DNA of 64,000 nt from Paenibacillus pinistramenti (lineage in GTDB: Bacteria; Bacillota; Bacilli; Paenibacillales; Paenibacillaceae). The notes below the pieces were generated by a model. The model saw only the letters and a list, made by a program, of their open reading frames with translations, did no database searches and was not told the origin of the DNA. The DNA is taken from NCBI RefSeq assembly GCF_005869875.1, contig NZ_VAWG01000004.1, positions 228,841 through 292,840 on the forward strand, in the 5' to 3' direction. The first letter of the stretch is position 1; every line of letters begins with the position of its first letter. This document shows, in pieces, positions 18,134 to 25,606 of this stretch. A program made the translations under genes and the position numbers.

Positions 18134-19534
18134 ATGGCTGTACGATCTTCTTTGTATCGAGCATCCGCCGTCATCATTTTGATTCTTCTGATGCTGCTCA
18201 AGTCTTCAGGTCTTCTGGAAGATTCGGAGCTTATGGCGAAGGTCAGCTCTGCTAACGTGTCTCTTAATGTGAAGAGCTTTGGAGCGAAAGGCGACGGCAG
18301 GACGAATGATACAGCAGCCCTGCAGAAGGCGTTTGGGCAGGCGGCGGGGGGCGGCCGGACGGTATATTTTCCAAAAGGGACTTATCTGGTGGACAGCACC
18401 CGGGATCTCATCATTCCTTCCGGCACGACGGTTACAGGGGACGGCGCAGGCTCGGTTATCAAGGCAGGCACCGGCTCGTTCGGCTGGGAGCTGCTCCGCG
18501 CTGCAGGCTCGGATATTACGGTCACCCGTTTGACGCTGGACGGCAATAACCAGGTGAACCGGGTGCTGGTGGTGGCAGGGGGCAGCCAGAGGGTCACCCT
18601 GTCCGGACTGACGGTGGCTAATGCCTCACAGAGCCTGATTCCGGGCAGTGAGGGCTATGGCGAGGTCGTATGCGGCATCGTCATTTACGGGAACACGAAG
18701 CAGATTACGGTCAGCGGCGTTGAGGTGAAAAATATTACAGCGATCAACTCCCGCACCGGCGATCCGATCGCCCGCGGCATCTATATCACTGCAACCTGGG
18801 GCTCTAAAGAGACGGTGGCCCGGCAGGTCAGCATTCAGGGCTCTTATATCCATCACGTCGGCCCGGCGGATGACGGGGACGGCATTTATTTTGAAGATCC
18901 GGGCATGGACAGCGGCAGCGGGCAGCTCTCGGACAGCGTCATAAGCGGCAATACCTTTGACCATGTGGCCAAACGGGGAATCAAGATCTATGCGGAAGGG
19001 ATTGTGGTCAAAGGGAACCATATCACGAACTCTTATTTGAACAACAACCGGTATCAGGCGGGGGCGGATAAAGGGCAGCTGGCGCCGGACATGTATGCCG
19101 CAATCAGCTTGTATGGCAGCCATCTCTCTGCAGAGAATAATATCATTGATGGGGTCGGAAGCTATTATGCGGCCATCGAAGTCGCGGCGGGCACACAGGT
19201 CGAGGATATTGCGATTACGGGCAACCGGATTACGATGGGAGCGGGCAGCCGCGTTCAGGGGACAACAAGCATCCGGTTAGGCAGCCTGTCCGATTTTAAC
19301 ATCAGCGGCAATACGATCAGCGGCGGGGAACGGGGCATATGGACCTGGCAGAACGCGTCTGACGGCACAATTAGCAGCAATATCATCACCGTCAAGCAGG
19401 GCGGCGGCATTGATCTCTCGACTTACCTGCAGGGCTATGTCCAGCAGAATATTACGGTCGAGAACAATAAAATCATGGCGGGCACGTTCACCATCCGGCA
19501 GGGAGCGGGGAACAAGAATATTGTGATCCGATAA
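18134..19534 (+). CDS. Secreted right-handed beta-helix (pectate-lyase superfamily) protein
   Basis: About 466 residues from ATG 18134, which follows AAGGGAG; an in-frame ATG at 18005 would add 43 residues without signal character. A hydrophobic signal-like segment (ASAVIILILLMLLKSS) leads into the Pectate_lyase_3 entry motif NVKSFGAKGDGRTNDTAAL. Many short parallel beta-helix rungs follow (for example VSGNTFDHV-type and ITVENNKIMAGTF). Such proteins bind or cleave acidic polysaccharides. Its place just before the exopolysaccharide operon suggests a polysaccharide lyase or epimerase-like role, but no catalytic residues can be assigned. Two terminators follow it. Confidence 0.8.
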   Translation: MAVRSSLYRASAVIILILLMLLKSSGLLEDSELMAKVSSANVSLNVKSFGAKGDGRTNDTAALQKAFGQAAGGGRTVYFPKGTYLVDSTRDLIIPSGTTVTGDGAGSVIKAGTGSFGWELLRAAGSDITVTRLTLDGNNQVNRVLVVAGGSQRVTLSGLTVANASQSLIPGSEGYGEVVCGIVIYGNTKQITVSGVEVKNITAINSRTGDPIARGIYITATWGSKETVARQVSIQGSYIHHVGPADDGDGIYFEDPGMDSGSGQLSDSVISGNTFDHVAKRGIKIYAEGIVVKGNHITNSYLNNNRYQAGADKGQLAPDMYAAISLYGSHLSAENNIIDGVGSYYAAIEVAAGTQVEDIAITGNRITMGAGSRVQGTTSIRLGSLSDFNISGNTISGGERGIWTWQNASDGTISSNIITVKQGGGIDLSTYLQGYVQQNITVENNKIMAGTFTIRQGAGNKNIVIR

Positions 19535-19546
19535 AAATAATAAAAA

Positions 19547-19598
19547 ACCGCAGCCTGGTTATCGATCTGGTGTAGATCGAGCGGGCTGCGGTTGTTTT
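19547..19598 (+). terminator. Terminator of the beta-helix gene
   Basis: ACCGCAGCC (19547-19555) and GGCTGCGGT (19584-19592) form the stem, with GATCTGG/inner pairs and then TGTTTTTAT. Confidence 0.85.
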
Positions 19599-19605
19599 TA
19601 TGTCA

Positions 19606-19656
19606 GGCCGGCACCTCTTAGGTCTTTTGACCTAGAATAGGAGCCGGTTTTTTTTA
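19606..19656 (+). terminator. Second hairpin terminator before the polysaccharide operon
   Basis: A long stem GGCCGGCACCT/AGGAGCCGG with inner AGGTC-TTTT-GACCT, ending in eight T. It insulates the polysaccharide operon from upstream transcription. Confidence 0.75.
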
Positions 19657-19734
19657 ATAGAATCTGAGGAATACAGCTTTTGGACTCGCTGCCGGGGATG
19701 AAGAAGCAAAGGAATGAGCTAAGCCCATGAATGG

Positions 19735-20775
19735 ATGGATGACATGCGGGTAAACCAGGGGGTATTTGTCGTTTCGATCGACTTTGAGCTCTATTGGGGA
19801 TTGAGAGATGTCATGACAGCCGGCAGATACAGGCGGGAGCTGCTGCCAGAAAGGGAGCTGATTCCCAGCGTGCTTAATCTCTTCCGGGAACAGGGGATTC
19901 ACGCCACCTGGGCCACGGTCGGACTGCTGTTTCTCCGGGAAAAAAGGGAGCTCTGGCGCTGCCTTCCGCCGCGCCTGCCCGGTTACAGGAACTCCAGGCT
20001 GTCTCCTTATCCGGCCCTGTTCGGAGAGGCAGTGGGTCAGAACGAAGAGCAGGACCCTTTGCATTACGCTCCCTCTTTAATCCGCCTGATCCGGGAGACG
20101 CCTTACCAGCGGATCGGCACGCACACGTTCTCTCATTACTACTGCAGGGAACAGGGCCAGACGGCGGCCGAGTTCGCGGCCGACCTTGAAGCCGCTGTAC
20201 GGGCGGCGGAGCGGGAGGGGATTTCGCTGGAAAGCATCGTTTTTCCGCGGAACCAGCTCAGGGACGACTATCTGCAGGAGCTGCCAAGGCTCGGCATCCG
20301 CTCTTACAGGGGAAATCCGGAGCATCCTTTGTACCGGGGCGGCTACAGCAAGAACGACCCTTTTCTAAAGCGGCTGCTCCGCCTGCTGGATGCCTATATA
20401 AACTTGACAGGCTGTCATACTTACCCGGCCCCGGCTTCCGTTACGGACGGGAACGAGAGCGGGAGCGGGGCTCCGGTTCCGGTGAACCTGCCGGCCAGCC
20501 ATTTTCTCCGCTCCTATGTCAAACCGCTGGGCTGCCTGGAGCCGCTCCGCCTGCGGAGAATTACAAGCGCCATGACGCGCGCGGCCAAACGGGGAGAGGT
20601 CTACCATTTATGGTGGCATCCCTACAATCTGGCAGACCGGGAAGGCCGGAGCTTCAGGCTGCTGGAGCGGATCGTCGCCCACTTTAAAGAGCTGGAAGAG
20701 CAGTACGGGATGAGGAGCGCCGGTATGGAGGAGCTGTACGAATGGATTACGAAGCGAGAGGGGGAGAGCGGTTGA
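19735..20775 (+). CDS. Polysaccharide deacetylase-family protein (NodB fold)
   Basis: A 346-residue protein. The NodB-type start FVVSIDFELYWGLRD supplies the first acidic motif, GTHTFSHYYC the metal-binding His-x3-His, and VFPRNQ the next conserved strand. A near-C-terminal LWWHPYNL fits the last catalytic-His motif. No signal peptide is seen, so it probably acts in the cytoplasm or on a lipid-linked intermediate. ATG 19735 is chosen but its ribosome site is weak (AAGGA about 20 bases away); ATG 19744 is an alternative. It is the first gene of the polysaccharide operon and overlaps the Wzz-like gene by 4 bp. Confidence 0.8.
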   Translation: MDDMRVNQGVFVVSIDFELYWGLRDVMTAGRYRRELLPERELIPSVLNLFREQGIHATWATVGLLFLREKRELWRCLPPRLPGYRNSRLSPYPALFGEAVGQNEEQDPLHYAPSLIRLIRETPYQRIGTHTFSHYYCREQGQTAAEFAADLEAAVRAAEREGISLESIVFPRNQLRDDYLQELPRLGIRSYRGNPEHPLYRGGYSKNDPFLKRLLRLLDAYINLTGCHTYPAPASVTDGNESGSGAPVPVNLPASHFLRSYVKPLGCLEPLRLRRITSAMTRAAKRGEVYHLWWHPYNLADREGRSFRLLERIVAHFKELEEQYGMRSAGMEELYEWITKREGESG

Positions 20776-21413
20776 ACGGTATTTTTCTGGGAAAAGCCTT
20801 GAGAAAACACTATATAGCCTTTGTCCTTACACTCCTGGTCTGCATCGGCTCCGCCGTTCTGGTCAATCAGCTGGTTGAGCCGGCCTACCAGGCTGAAGCA
20901 AGCTTGGTAGCCAATATCGGGCCTACGGCGAACTCGGGCACCTATAACGAATTTCTGGCCAGCCAGATGCTGACCAAAACCTACGAGAAAGCGATTCAGA
21001 GCCGGTACATTGCCGATGAAGTTGTCCGCAAGCTGAATCTGGAGCAGTCCGCTTATGAACTGCTGAAGACCATTAATGTCCGGACCGACCCGGGTACGCT
21101 GGTCATTATGCTGTATGCCAAATCGGATGATCCGAAGCGGGCGGTGGAGGTGGCCAATGCGTTTGCGGATTCTTTTATCACCAATTCGAAAAAGATCGTC
21201 CAGAACGCCAATGTGACGCTGCTGGACAGGGCGAGCCTTCAGCAGGCCTCGATTCCGGTCAGTCCGAAGAAGACGTTTAATCTCGCCCTGTCTGTCTTGA
21301 TCGGCCTGTTTGCCGGATTAAGCATGGCGGTGGCGCTCGAGAAGCGCGAGCAGTCGCGCAGGAAAGCAAGGCTTCATAATATCGGGGTTGAGCTGTCAGG
21401 GATGTCTGCCTGA
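20772..21413 (+). CDS. Wzz/YveK-like polysaccharide chain-length and export protein
   Basis: About 213 residues from TTG 20772, inside GGGGAGAGCGGTTGA, so the start overlaps the previous stop. It has a Wzz architecture: a membrane segment (HYIAFVLTLLVCIGSAVLV, about 14-32), an extracytoplasmic domain with EPAYQAEASL, a PVSPKK motif before the second membrane segment (FNLALSVLIGLFAGLSMAVAL), and a short basic tail. PxxPxxP-type proteins of this class set polymer length and often pair with a tyrosine kinase (CapB/YwqD). No such kinase is found in the window. Confidence 0.82.
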   Translation: MNGIFLGKALRKHYIAFVLTLLVCIGSAVLVNQLVEPAYQAEASLVANIGPTANSGTYNEFLASQMLTKTYEKAIQSRYIADEVVRKLNLEQSAYELLKTINVRTDPGTLVIMLYAKSDDPKRAVEVANAFADSFITNSKKIVQNANVTLLDRASLQQASIPVSPKKTFNLALSVLIGLFAGLSMAVALEKREQSRRKARLHNIGVELSGMSA

Positions 21414-21449
21414 GCGGACAGCAGCCTCCGGGGAGGAAGGGAATTACCG

Positions 21450-22505
21450 ATGATTCATTATGGCATTGCCGGCTGCGGCCATATTGCGGACAAACATATT
21501 GAAGCCATCCGGAATACGGATTGTGCGGTGCTGACTGCCGTCTGCGACACGCATCCGGACCGGCTGAAGGCAGCCGCCGAAAGGACGGGGGCTGCTCCGT
21601 ATCCCAGCCTGGCCGACATGCTGGCAGATGAGCCGAAACTTGACGCTGTCTGCATCTGCACGCCGAGCGGGCTTCATGCGGAGCTGGCGGTCATGGCGGC
21701 CCGCAGCGGCAAACACCTCGTCATCGAGAAGCCGCTGGCCCTGACGGCGCGGGATGGGGAGTGGATCTCGGAGGCGGTCCGGGCAAGCGGTGTGAAGGCG
21801 GCCGTTGTCCATCCGAACCGGTACCGCCCGGCAGTCCGGGAGCTGAAAGCAGCGCTGGACCGGGGGCTGTTCGGGAAGCTCGGCCATGTCAGCGCCGCAG
21901 TCAGGTGGAACCGGAGCCAGGCCTACTATGACCAGGCCGGCTGGCGGGGCACGAAGGCGCTGGACGGCGGCGTGCTGATGAACCAGGCGATTCACAGCCT
22001 GGACCTGCTGCTCTGGCTGTTCGGGAGCGTCCGGCAAGTCAGCGCCATGGCCGACACCCGCATCCGCCGCATGGAAGCGGAGGACACAGCCGCAGCGCTG
22101 CTGCGGTTCGAGAGCGGCGTAATCGGGACGGTCGAGGCCGCCACAACGGTGTACGGCGGCAATCTGGAGGAGACGATCAGCGTCTTCGGCGAGGACGGCT
22201 GCGCCGTGCTGGGCGGGAAGACCGCCAGCTGGATCCGCCACTGGCACTGCAGCTCCATGAGCCGCGAGGAATCGGCGGCGCTGGTGCGGTTCATCGAAGC
22301 CGATCCTTACGGCGTACCCGGCCATGAGCAGATCATCCGCGACATGACCGCAGCGATTCTGGAGGACCGGGAACCGGCGGTGACGGTGGAGGACGGGCTG
22401 CGGTCCGTCCGGTTAATTGAGGAGCTGCTGGCATCGGCGGATGCTTTGGCGGCGGAAGCGGGATCTAAACCGAAATCAAGTTCAGATGTTCAAAATGGGG
22501 GATAG
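21450..22505 (+). CDS. Gfo/Idh/MocA oxidoreductase, probable UDP-GlcNAcA 3-dehydrogenase (WbpB/WlbA-like)
   Basis: A 351-residue NAD(P)-binding oxidoreductase with the Rossmann motif GIAGCGHIADKH, the EKPLALT motif and the substrate-site pattern GGVLMNQAIHSLDLLLWLFG. Within the Gfo/Idh/MocA family this last pattern is typical of WbpB/WlbA, which oxidise C3 of UDP-N-acetylglucosaminuronate. The next three genes encode the other enzymes of that route: 6-dehydrogenase, N-acetyltransferase and aminotransferase. That context is the main ground for the specific call. It ends 2 bp before the dehydrogenase gene. Confidence 0.82.
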   Translation: MIHYGIAGCGHIADKHIEAIRNTDCAVLTAVCDTHPDRLKAAAERTGAAPYPSLADMLADEPKLDAVCICTPSGLHAELAVMAARSGKHLVIEKPLALTARDGEWISEAVRASGVKAAVVHPNRYRPAVRELKAALDRGLFGKLGHVSAAVRWNRSQAYYDQAGWRGTKALDGGVLMNQAIHSLDLLLWLFGSVRQVSAMADTRIRRMEAEDTAAALLRFESGVIGTVEAATTVYGGNLEETISVFGEDGCAVLGGKTASWIRHWHCSSMSREESAALVRFIEADPYGVPGHEQIIRDMTAAILEDREPAVTVEDGLRSVRLIEELLASADALAAEAGSKPKSSSDVQNGG

Positions 22506-22507
22506 CG

Positions 22508-23863
22508 ATGCTGCGGGAATCAGCAGAAACGGTGAAGCCGGTCAAGCAGGACCGGCATAAGGAAGAGCTGCTGGCGAAATTAAGGGACAAGACGGCAGTA
22601 ATCGGCGTGATCGGGCTCGGTTATGTCGGCCTGCCGCTGGCGGTGGAGAAGGCAAAGGCGGGCTACCGGGTCATCGGCTTCGACGTGCAGGCTTCCAAGA
22701 TTGAGATGGTGAACCAGGGGCTCAACTATATCGGCGATATTGTGGATGCGGATTTAAGAGAGATGGTGAACTCGGGCCAGCTCCGGGCGACGGCGGATTA
22801 TGCGTTTATTGCCGAGGTGGACGCGGTCGCGATCTGTGTGCCGACGCCGCTCGATGTCTACCAGCAGCCGGATACGAGCTACGTGGAGAACTCCGCTGCC
22901 GAGGTGGCGCGCTTCCTGCATCCCGGCATGCTCGTCGTGCTGGAGAGCACCACGTATCCCGGCACGACAGAGGAGCTGGTGAAGCCGGCTCTGGAGCGTT
23001 CCGGCCTGGTGTGCGGCGAGGACTTCTTCCTCGCGTATTCGCCGGAGCGGGTCGACCCCGGCAACCGGACGTTCAGCACGAAGAATACGCCGAAGGTGGT
23101 CGGCGGCGTTACCCCGGCCTGCTCGGAGGCCGCCGCAGCGATGTACCGCGCGGTGCTGGAGGGCAGCGTGCATGTCGTCTCCAGCCCGGCGGTCGCCGAG
23201 ATGGAGAAAATTTATGAAAATACGTTCCGCCACATCAACATTGCCCTTGCCAACGAGATGGCGCTGCTCTGCAGCCGGATGGGCATTAACATCTGGGAGG
23301 TTGTGGATGCGGCGAAGACCAAGCCGTACGGGTTTATGGCTTTTTACCCCGGTCCCGGCCTCGGCGGCCACTGCATCCCGATTGACCCGTTCTACCTGAC
23401 CTGGAAAGCGCGCAAATACAACTACCATACCCGGCTGATCGAGCTGGCCGGCGAGATCAATCAGGCGATGCCGGAATTCGTCGTTCAGCGGATTGCCGGA
23501 ATTCTGAACGAGCGCGGCAAGCCGGTGCACGGCTCGGTCGTCCATCTGCTCGGCGCGGCCTACAAGAAGGACATCGACGATTACCGCGAATCCCCGGTGC
23601 TGCACATTATCGGCCTGCTGGAGGAGAAGGGGGCCCGCGTGAGGATCAGCGATACGCATATTCCGAGCTTCAAGAGGGACGGCAGATTTTATGACTGCGT
23701 GTCTGTGAATGAGGAGCTGCTCGGCGAAGCCGACATCGTGGTCATCACCACCGACCATTCGGGGTTCGATTATGACATGATCGCAGACAGCACGGCCCCG
23801 GTGTTTGATACCCGCAACGCCATGCGGGACAGGCGGAAGCCCGCAAGCTATTACCTGTTATAG
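22508..23863 (+). CDS. UDP-N-acetyl-sugar 6-dehydrogenase (WbpA-like)
   Basis: A 451-residue nucleotide-sugar dehydrogenase. It has the NAD-binding GVIGLGYVGLPLAVEKA (about 37-53), AICVPTPLD, VVLESTTYPGTTEELV, SPERVDPGN, and the catalytic cysteine loop GPGLGGHCIPIDPFYLTWKA. The SPERVDPGN and HCIPIDPFYL signatures are those of the UDP-GlcNAc/UDP-ManNAc 6-dehydrogenase branch rather than UDP-glucose dehydrogenase. It would oxidise UDP-GlcNAc to UDP-GlcNAc-uronate, feeding the neighbouring 3-dehydrogenase. AAAATGGGGGATAGCG before the ATG supplies a weak ribosome site. Confidence 0.88.
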   Translation: MLRESAETVKPVKQDRHKEELLAKLRDKTAVIGVIGLGYVGLPLAVEKAKAGYRVIGFDVQASKIEMVNQGLNYIGDIVDADLREMVNSGQLRATADYAFIAEVDAVAICVPTPLDVYQQPDTSYVENSAAEVARFLHPGMLVVLESTTYPGTTEELVKPALERSGLVCGEDFFLAYSPERVDPGNRTFSTKNTPKVVGGVTPACSEAAAAMYRAVLEGSVHVVSSPAVAEMEKIYENTFRHINIALANEMALLCSRMGINIWEVVDAAKTKPYGFMAFYPGPGLGGHCIPIDPFYLTWKARKYNYHTRLIELAGEINQAMPEFVVQRIAGILNERGKPVHGSVVHLLGAAYKKDIDDYRESPVLHIIGLLEEKGARVRISDTHIPSFKRDGRFYDCVSVNEELLGEADIVVITTDHSGFDYDMIADSTAPVFDTRNAMRDRRKPASYYLL

Positions 23864-23890
23864 ATATCTAGGAAAAGGAGAGGGAGAACG

Positions 23891-24472
23891 ATGGCCTATT
23901 ATGTTCACCCCACAGCTGTGGTCGATACAGGAGCGGAAATCGGACAAAGCACAAAAATATGGCATTACAGCCACATCTCCTCCCGCTCGGTCATCGGCGA
24001 TTCGTGCAGCCTCGGCCAGAACGTGTACGTGGCAGACCGGGTCCGGATCGGCAGCGGCGTCAAAATCCAGAATAATGTCTCCATTTATGAAGGCGTGGTG
24101 CTGGAGGACTTTGTGTTCTGCGGGCCCAGCATGGTGTTCACCAATGTCCGGACGCCCCGGGCGGCCTTTCCCCGGAGCTCCAGTGAAGATTATCTGCAGA
24201 CCGTTGTCAAAAAGGGAGCCTCCATCGGCGCCAACGCCACCGTAGTGTGCGGCGTAACGATCGGGGAGTGGGCGTTTATCGCTGCAGGCGCTGTTGTGAC
24301 CCGGGATGTCCCGGCCTATGCGATGTGCGCCGGCGTTCCCGCCGTGCAGACCGGCTGGGCGTGCGAATGCGGGAGCCGGCTTATTTTTGCAGAGAGACAG
24401 GCGGTTTGTCCGGATTGCGGAAGGCGGTACCGGCTGGGAGACGGCCGCGTTGTCAAAATAAAGGAGGAATAA
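23891..24472 (+). CDS. Left-handed beta-helix N-acetyltransferase with zinc ribbon (WbpD/WlbB-like)
   Basis: A 193-residue hexapeptide-repeat protein (repeats such as VIGDSCSLGQNVYVADRV and GASIGANATVVCGVTIGE). A C-terminal CxC-GSRLIF...CPDCGRRY zinc-ribbon-like tail is typical of WbpD/WlbB enzymes, which acetylate the 3-amino group of UDP-GlcNAc3NA-uronate. GAGAGGGAG lies before ATG 23891. It sits between the 6-dehydrogenase and aminotransferase genes, completing the pathway. Confidence 0.88.
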   Translation: MAYYVHPTAVVDTGAEIGQSTKIWHYSHISSRSVIGDSCSLGQNVYVADRVRIGSGVKIQNNVSIYEGVVLEDFVFCGPSMVFTNVRTPRAAFPRSSSEDYLQTVVKKGASIGANATVVCGVTIGEWAFIAAGAVVTRDVPAYAMCAGVPAVQTGWACECGSRLIFAERQAVCPDCGRRYRLGDGRVVKIKEE

Positions 24473-24475
24473 GGC

Positions 24476-25600
24476 ATGGGCAGTCACCGTTTGAGCCGGG
24501 AAGCCATCCCTGTCCTGGATCTGAACCGGGAAATCCGGGAGCTGAAGCCGCAGATTTTGCAGGCGGTTGAGGAGGTTCTGGATACGGGCGTTTTTATTAT
24601 GGGAGAGCAGGTAAGGCAGCTGGAGCGCGAGATTGCGGACGAGCTGGGCGCGGGTTATGCGGTTGCGCTCAACTCGGGTACGGACGCCCTGATGATCGCC
24701 CTGCTGGCGGCCGGAATTGGAGCAGGGGATGAGGTCATTACGACCCCGTTTACCTTCTTCGCTACTGCGGAAGCGATCAGCCGGGTGCAGGCCGTGCCGG
24801 TGTTTGTGGATGTAGACCCGGACACTTTCAATCTGGATGTAAGACAGCTGGAGCAGGCGGTTACGGCGCGGACCAAGGCGGTGATTCCGGTGCATCTGTT
24901 CGGCCTGCCTGCGGATATGAGCGGAGTGATGGAAGCCGCCGAGGCGCACGGGCTGCTAGTCATTGAGGATGCAGCGCAGGCGTTTGGCGCGGAGTATCAG
25001 GGCAGAAAGGCAGGCACGATCGGCCATATTGGCTGCTTCTCCTTCTTCCCGTCGAAAAATCTCGGCGCCTACGGCGACGGAGGCATGCTGGTGACCAGCG
25101 ATGCCGGACTGGCCGGGAAGGCCCGGATGCTGCGGGCTCACGGCTCCATTAAGAAATACTACAACGAGCTGATCGGCCTGAATTCCCGCCTGGACGAAAT
25201 CCAGGCCGCCATCCTGCGGGTGAAGCTTCCCTATGCTGCTGAGTGGAATGAGCGCCGCCGCCGCGCGGCAGCTTTGTACGGCAAGCTGCTGGGGGAAATC
25301 CCCGGCCTGGTCTGCCCGGTGGAGAGCGCAGGCGCGAAGCATGTGTACCATCAGTACACGATCCGCGTGATGGACGGCAGGAGAGACGGCCTCCAGGCGG
25401 CGCTGGAGGAGACGGGCATCGGCACTGCTGTGTATTATCCGGTTCCCGTGCACCGTCTGCCGGTCTATGCGGACATGGGCGTGCAGCTGCCTGCCGCCGA
25501 ACAGCTGTCCCGTGAGGTGCTGTCCCTGCCGATCGGGCCTTATCTGGATGCGGAGACGCAGCTGTTCATTGCGGGCAAAATAGCGGAATACCTCCGTTAA
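24476..25600 (+). CDS. DegT/DnrJ/EryC1 aminotransferase (WbpE-like)
   Basis: A 374-residue PLP enzyme. The start has PVLDLNREI and NSGTDAL, the PLP-binding Asp lies in VIEDAAQAFGAEY, and the Schiff-base Lys194 in FSFFPSKNLGAYGDGG. RLDEIQAAIL and HVYHQYTIR complete the family pattern. It would transaminate the 3-keto sugar produced by the Gfo/Idh/MocA enzyme, before acetylation by the LbH acetyltransferase. It begins 3 bp after the acetyltransferase stop, in a run of tightly packed genes. Confidence 0.9.
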   Translation: MGSHRLSREAIPVLDLNREIRELKPQILQAVEEVLDTGVFIMGEQVRQLEREIADELGAGYAVALNSGTDALMIALLAAGIGAGDEVITTPFTFFATAEAISRVQAVPVFVDVDPDTFNLDVRQLEQAVTARTKAVIPVHLFGLPADMSGVMEAAEAHGLLVIEDAAQAFGAEYQGRKAGTIGHIGCFSFFPSKNLGAYGDGGMLVTSDAGLAGKARMLRAHGSIKKYYNELIGLNSRLDEIQAAILRVKLPYAAEWNERRRRAAALYGKLLGEIPGLVCPVESAGAKHVYHQYTIRVMDGRRDGLQAALEETGIGTAVYYPVPVHRLPVYADMGVQLPAAEQLSREVLSLPIGPYLDAETQLFIAGKIAEYLR

Positions 25601-25606
25601 CGCCTT

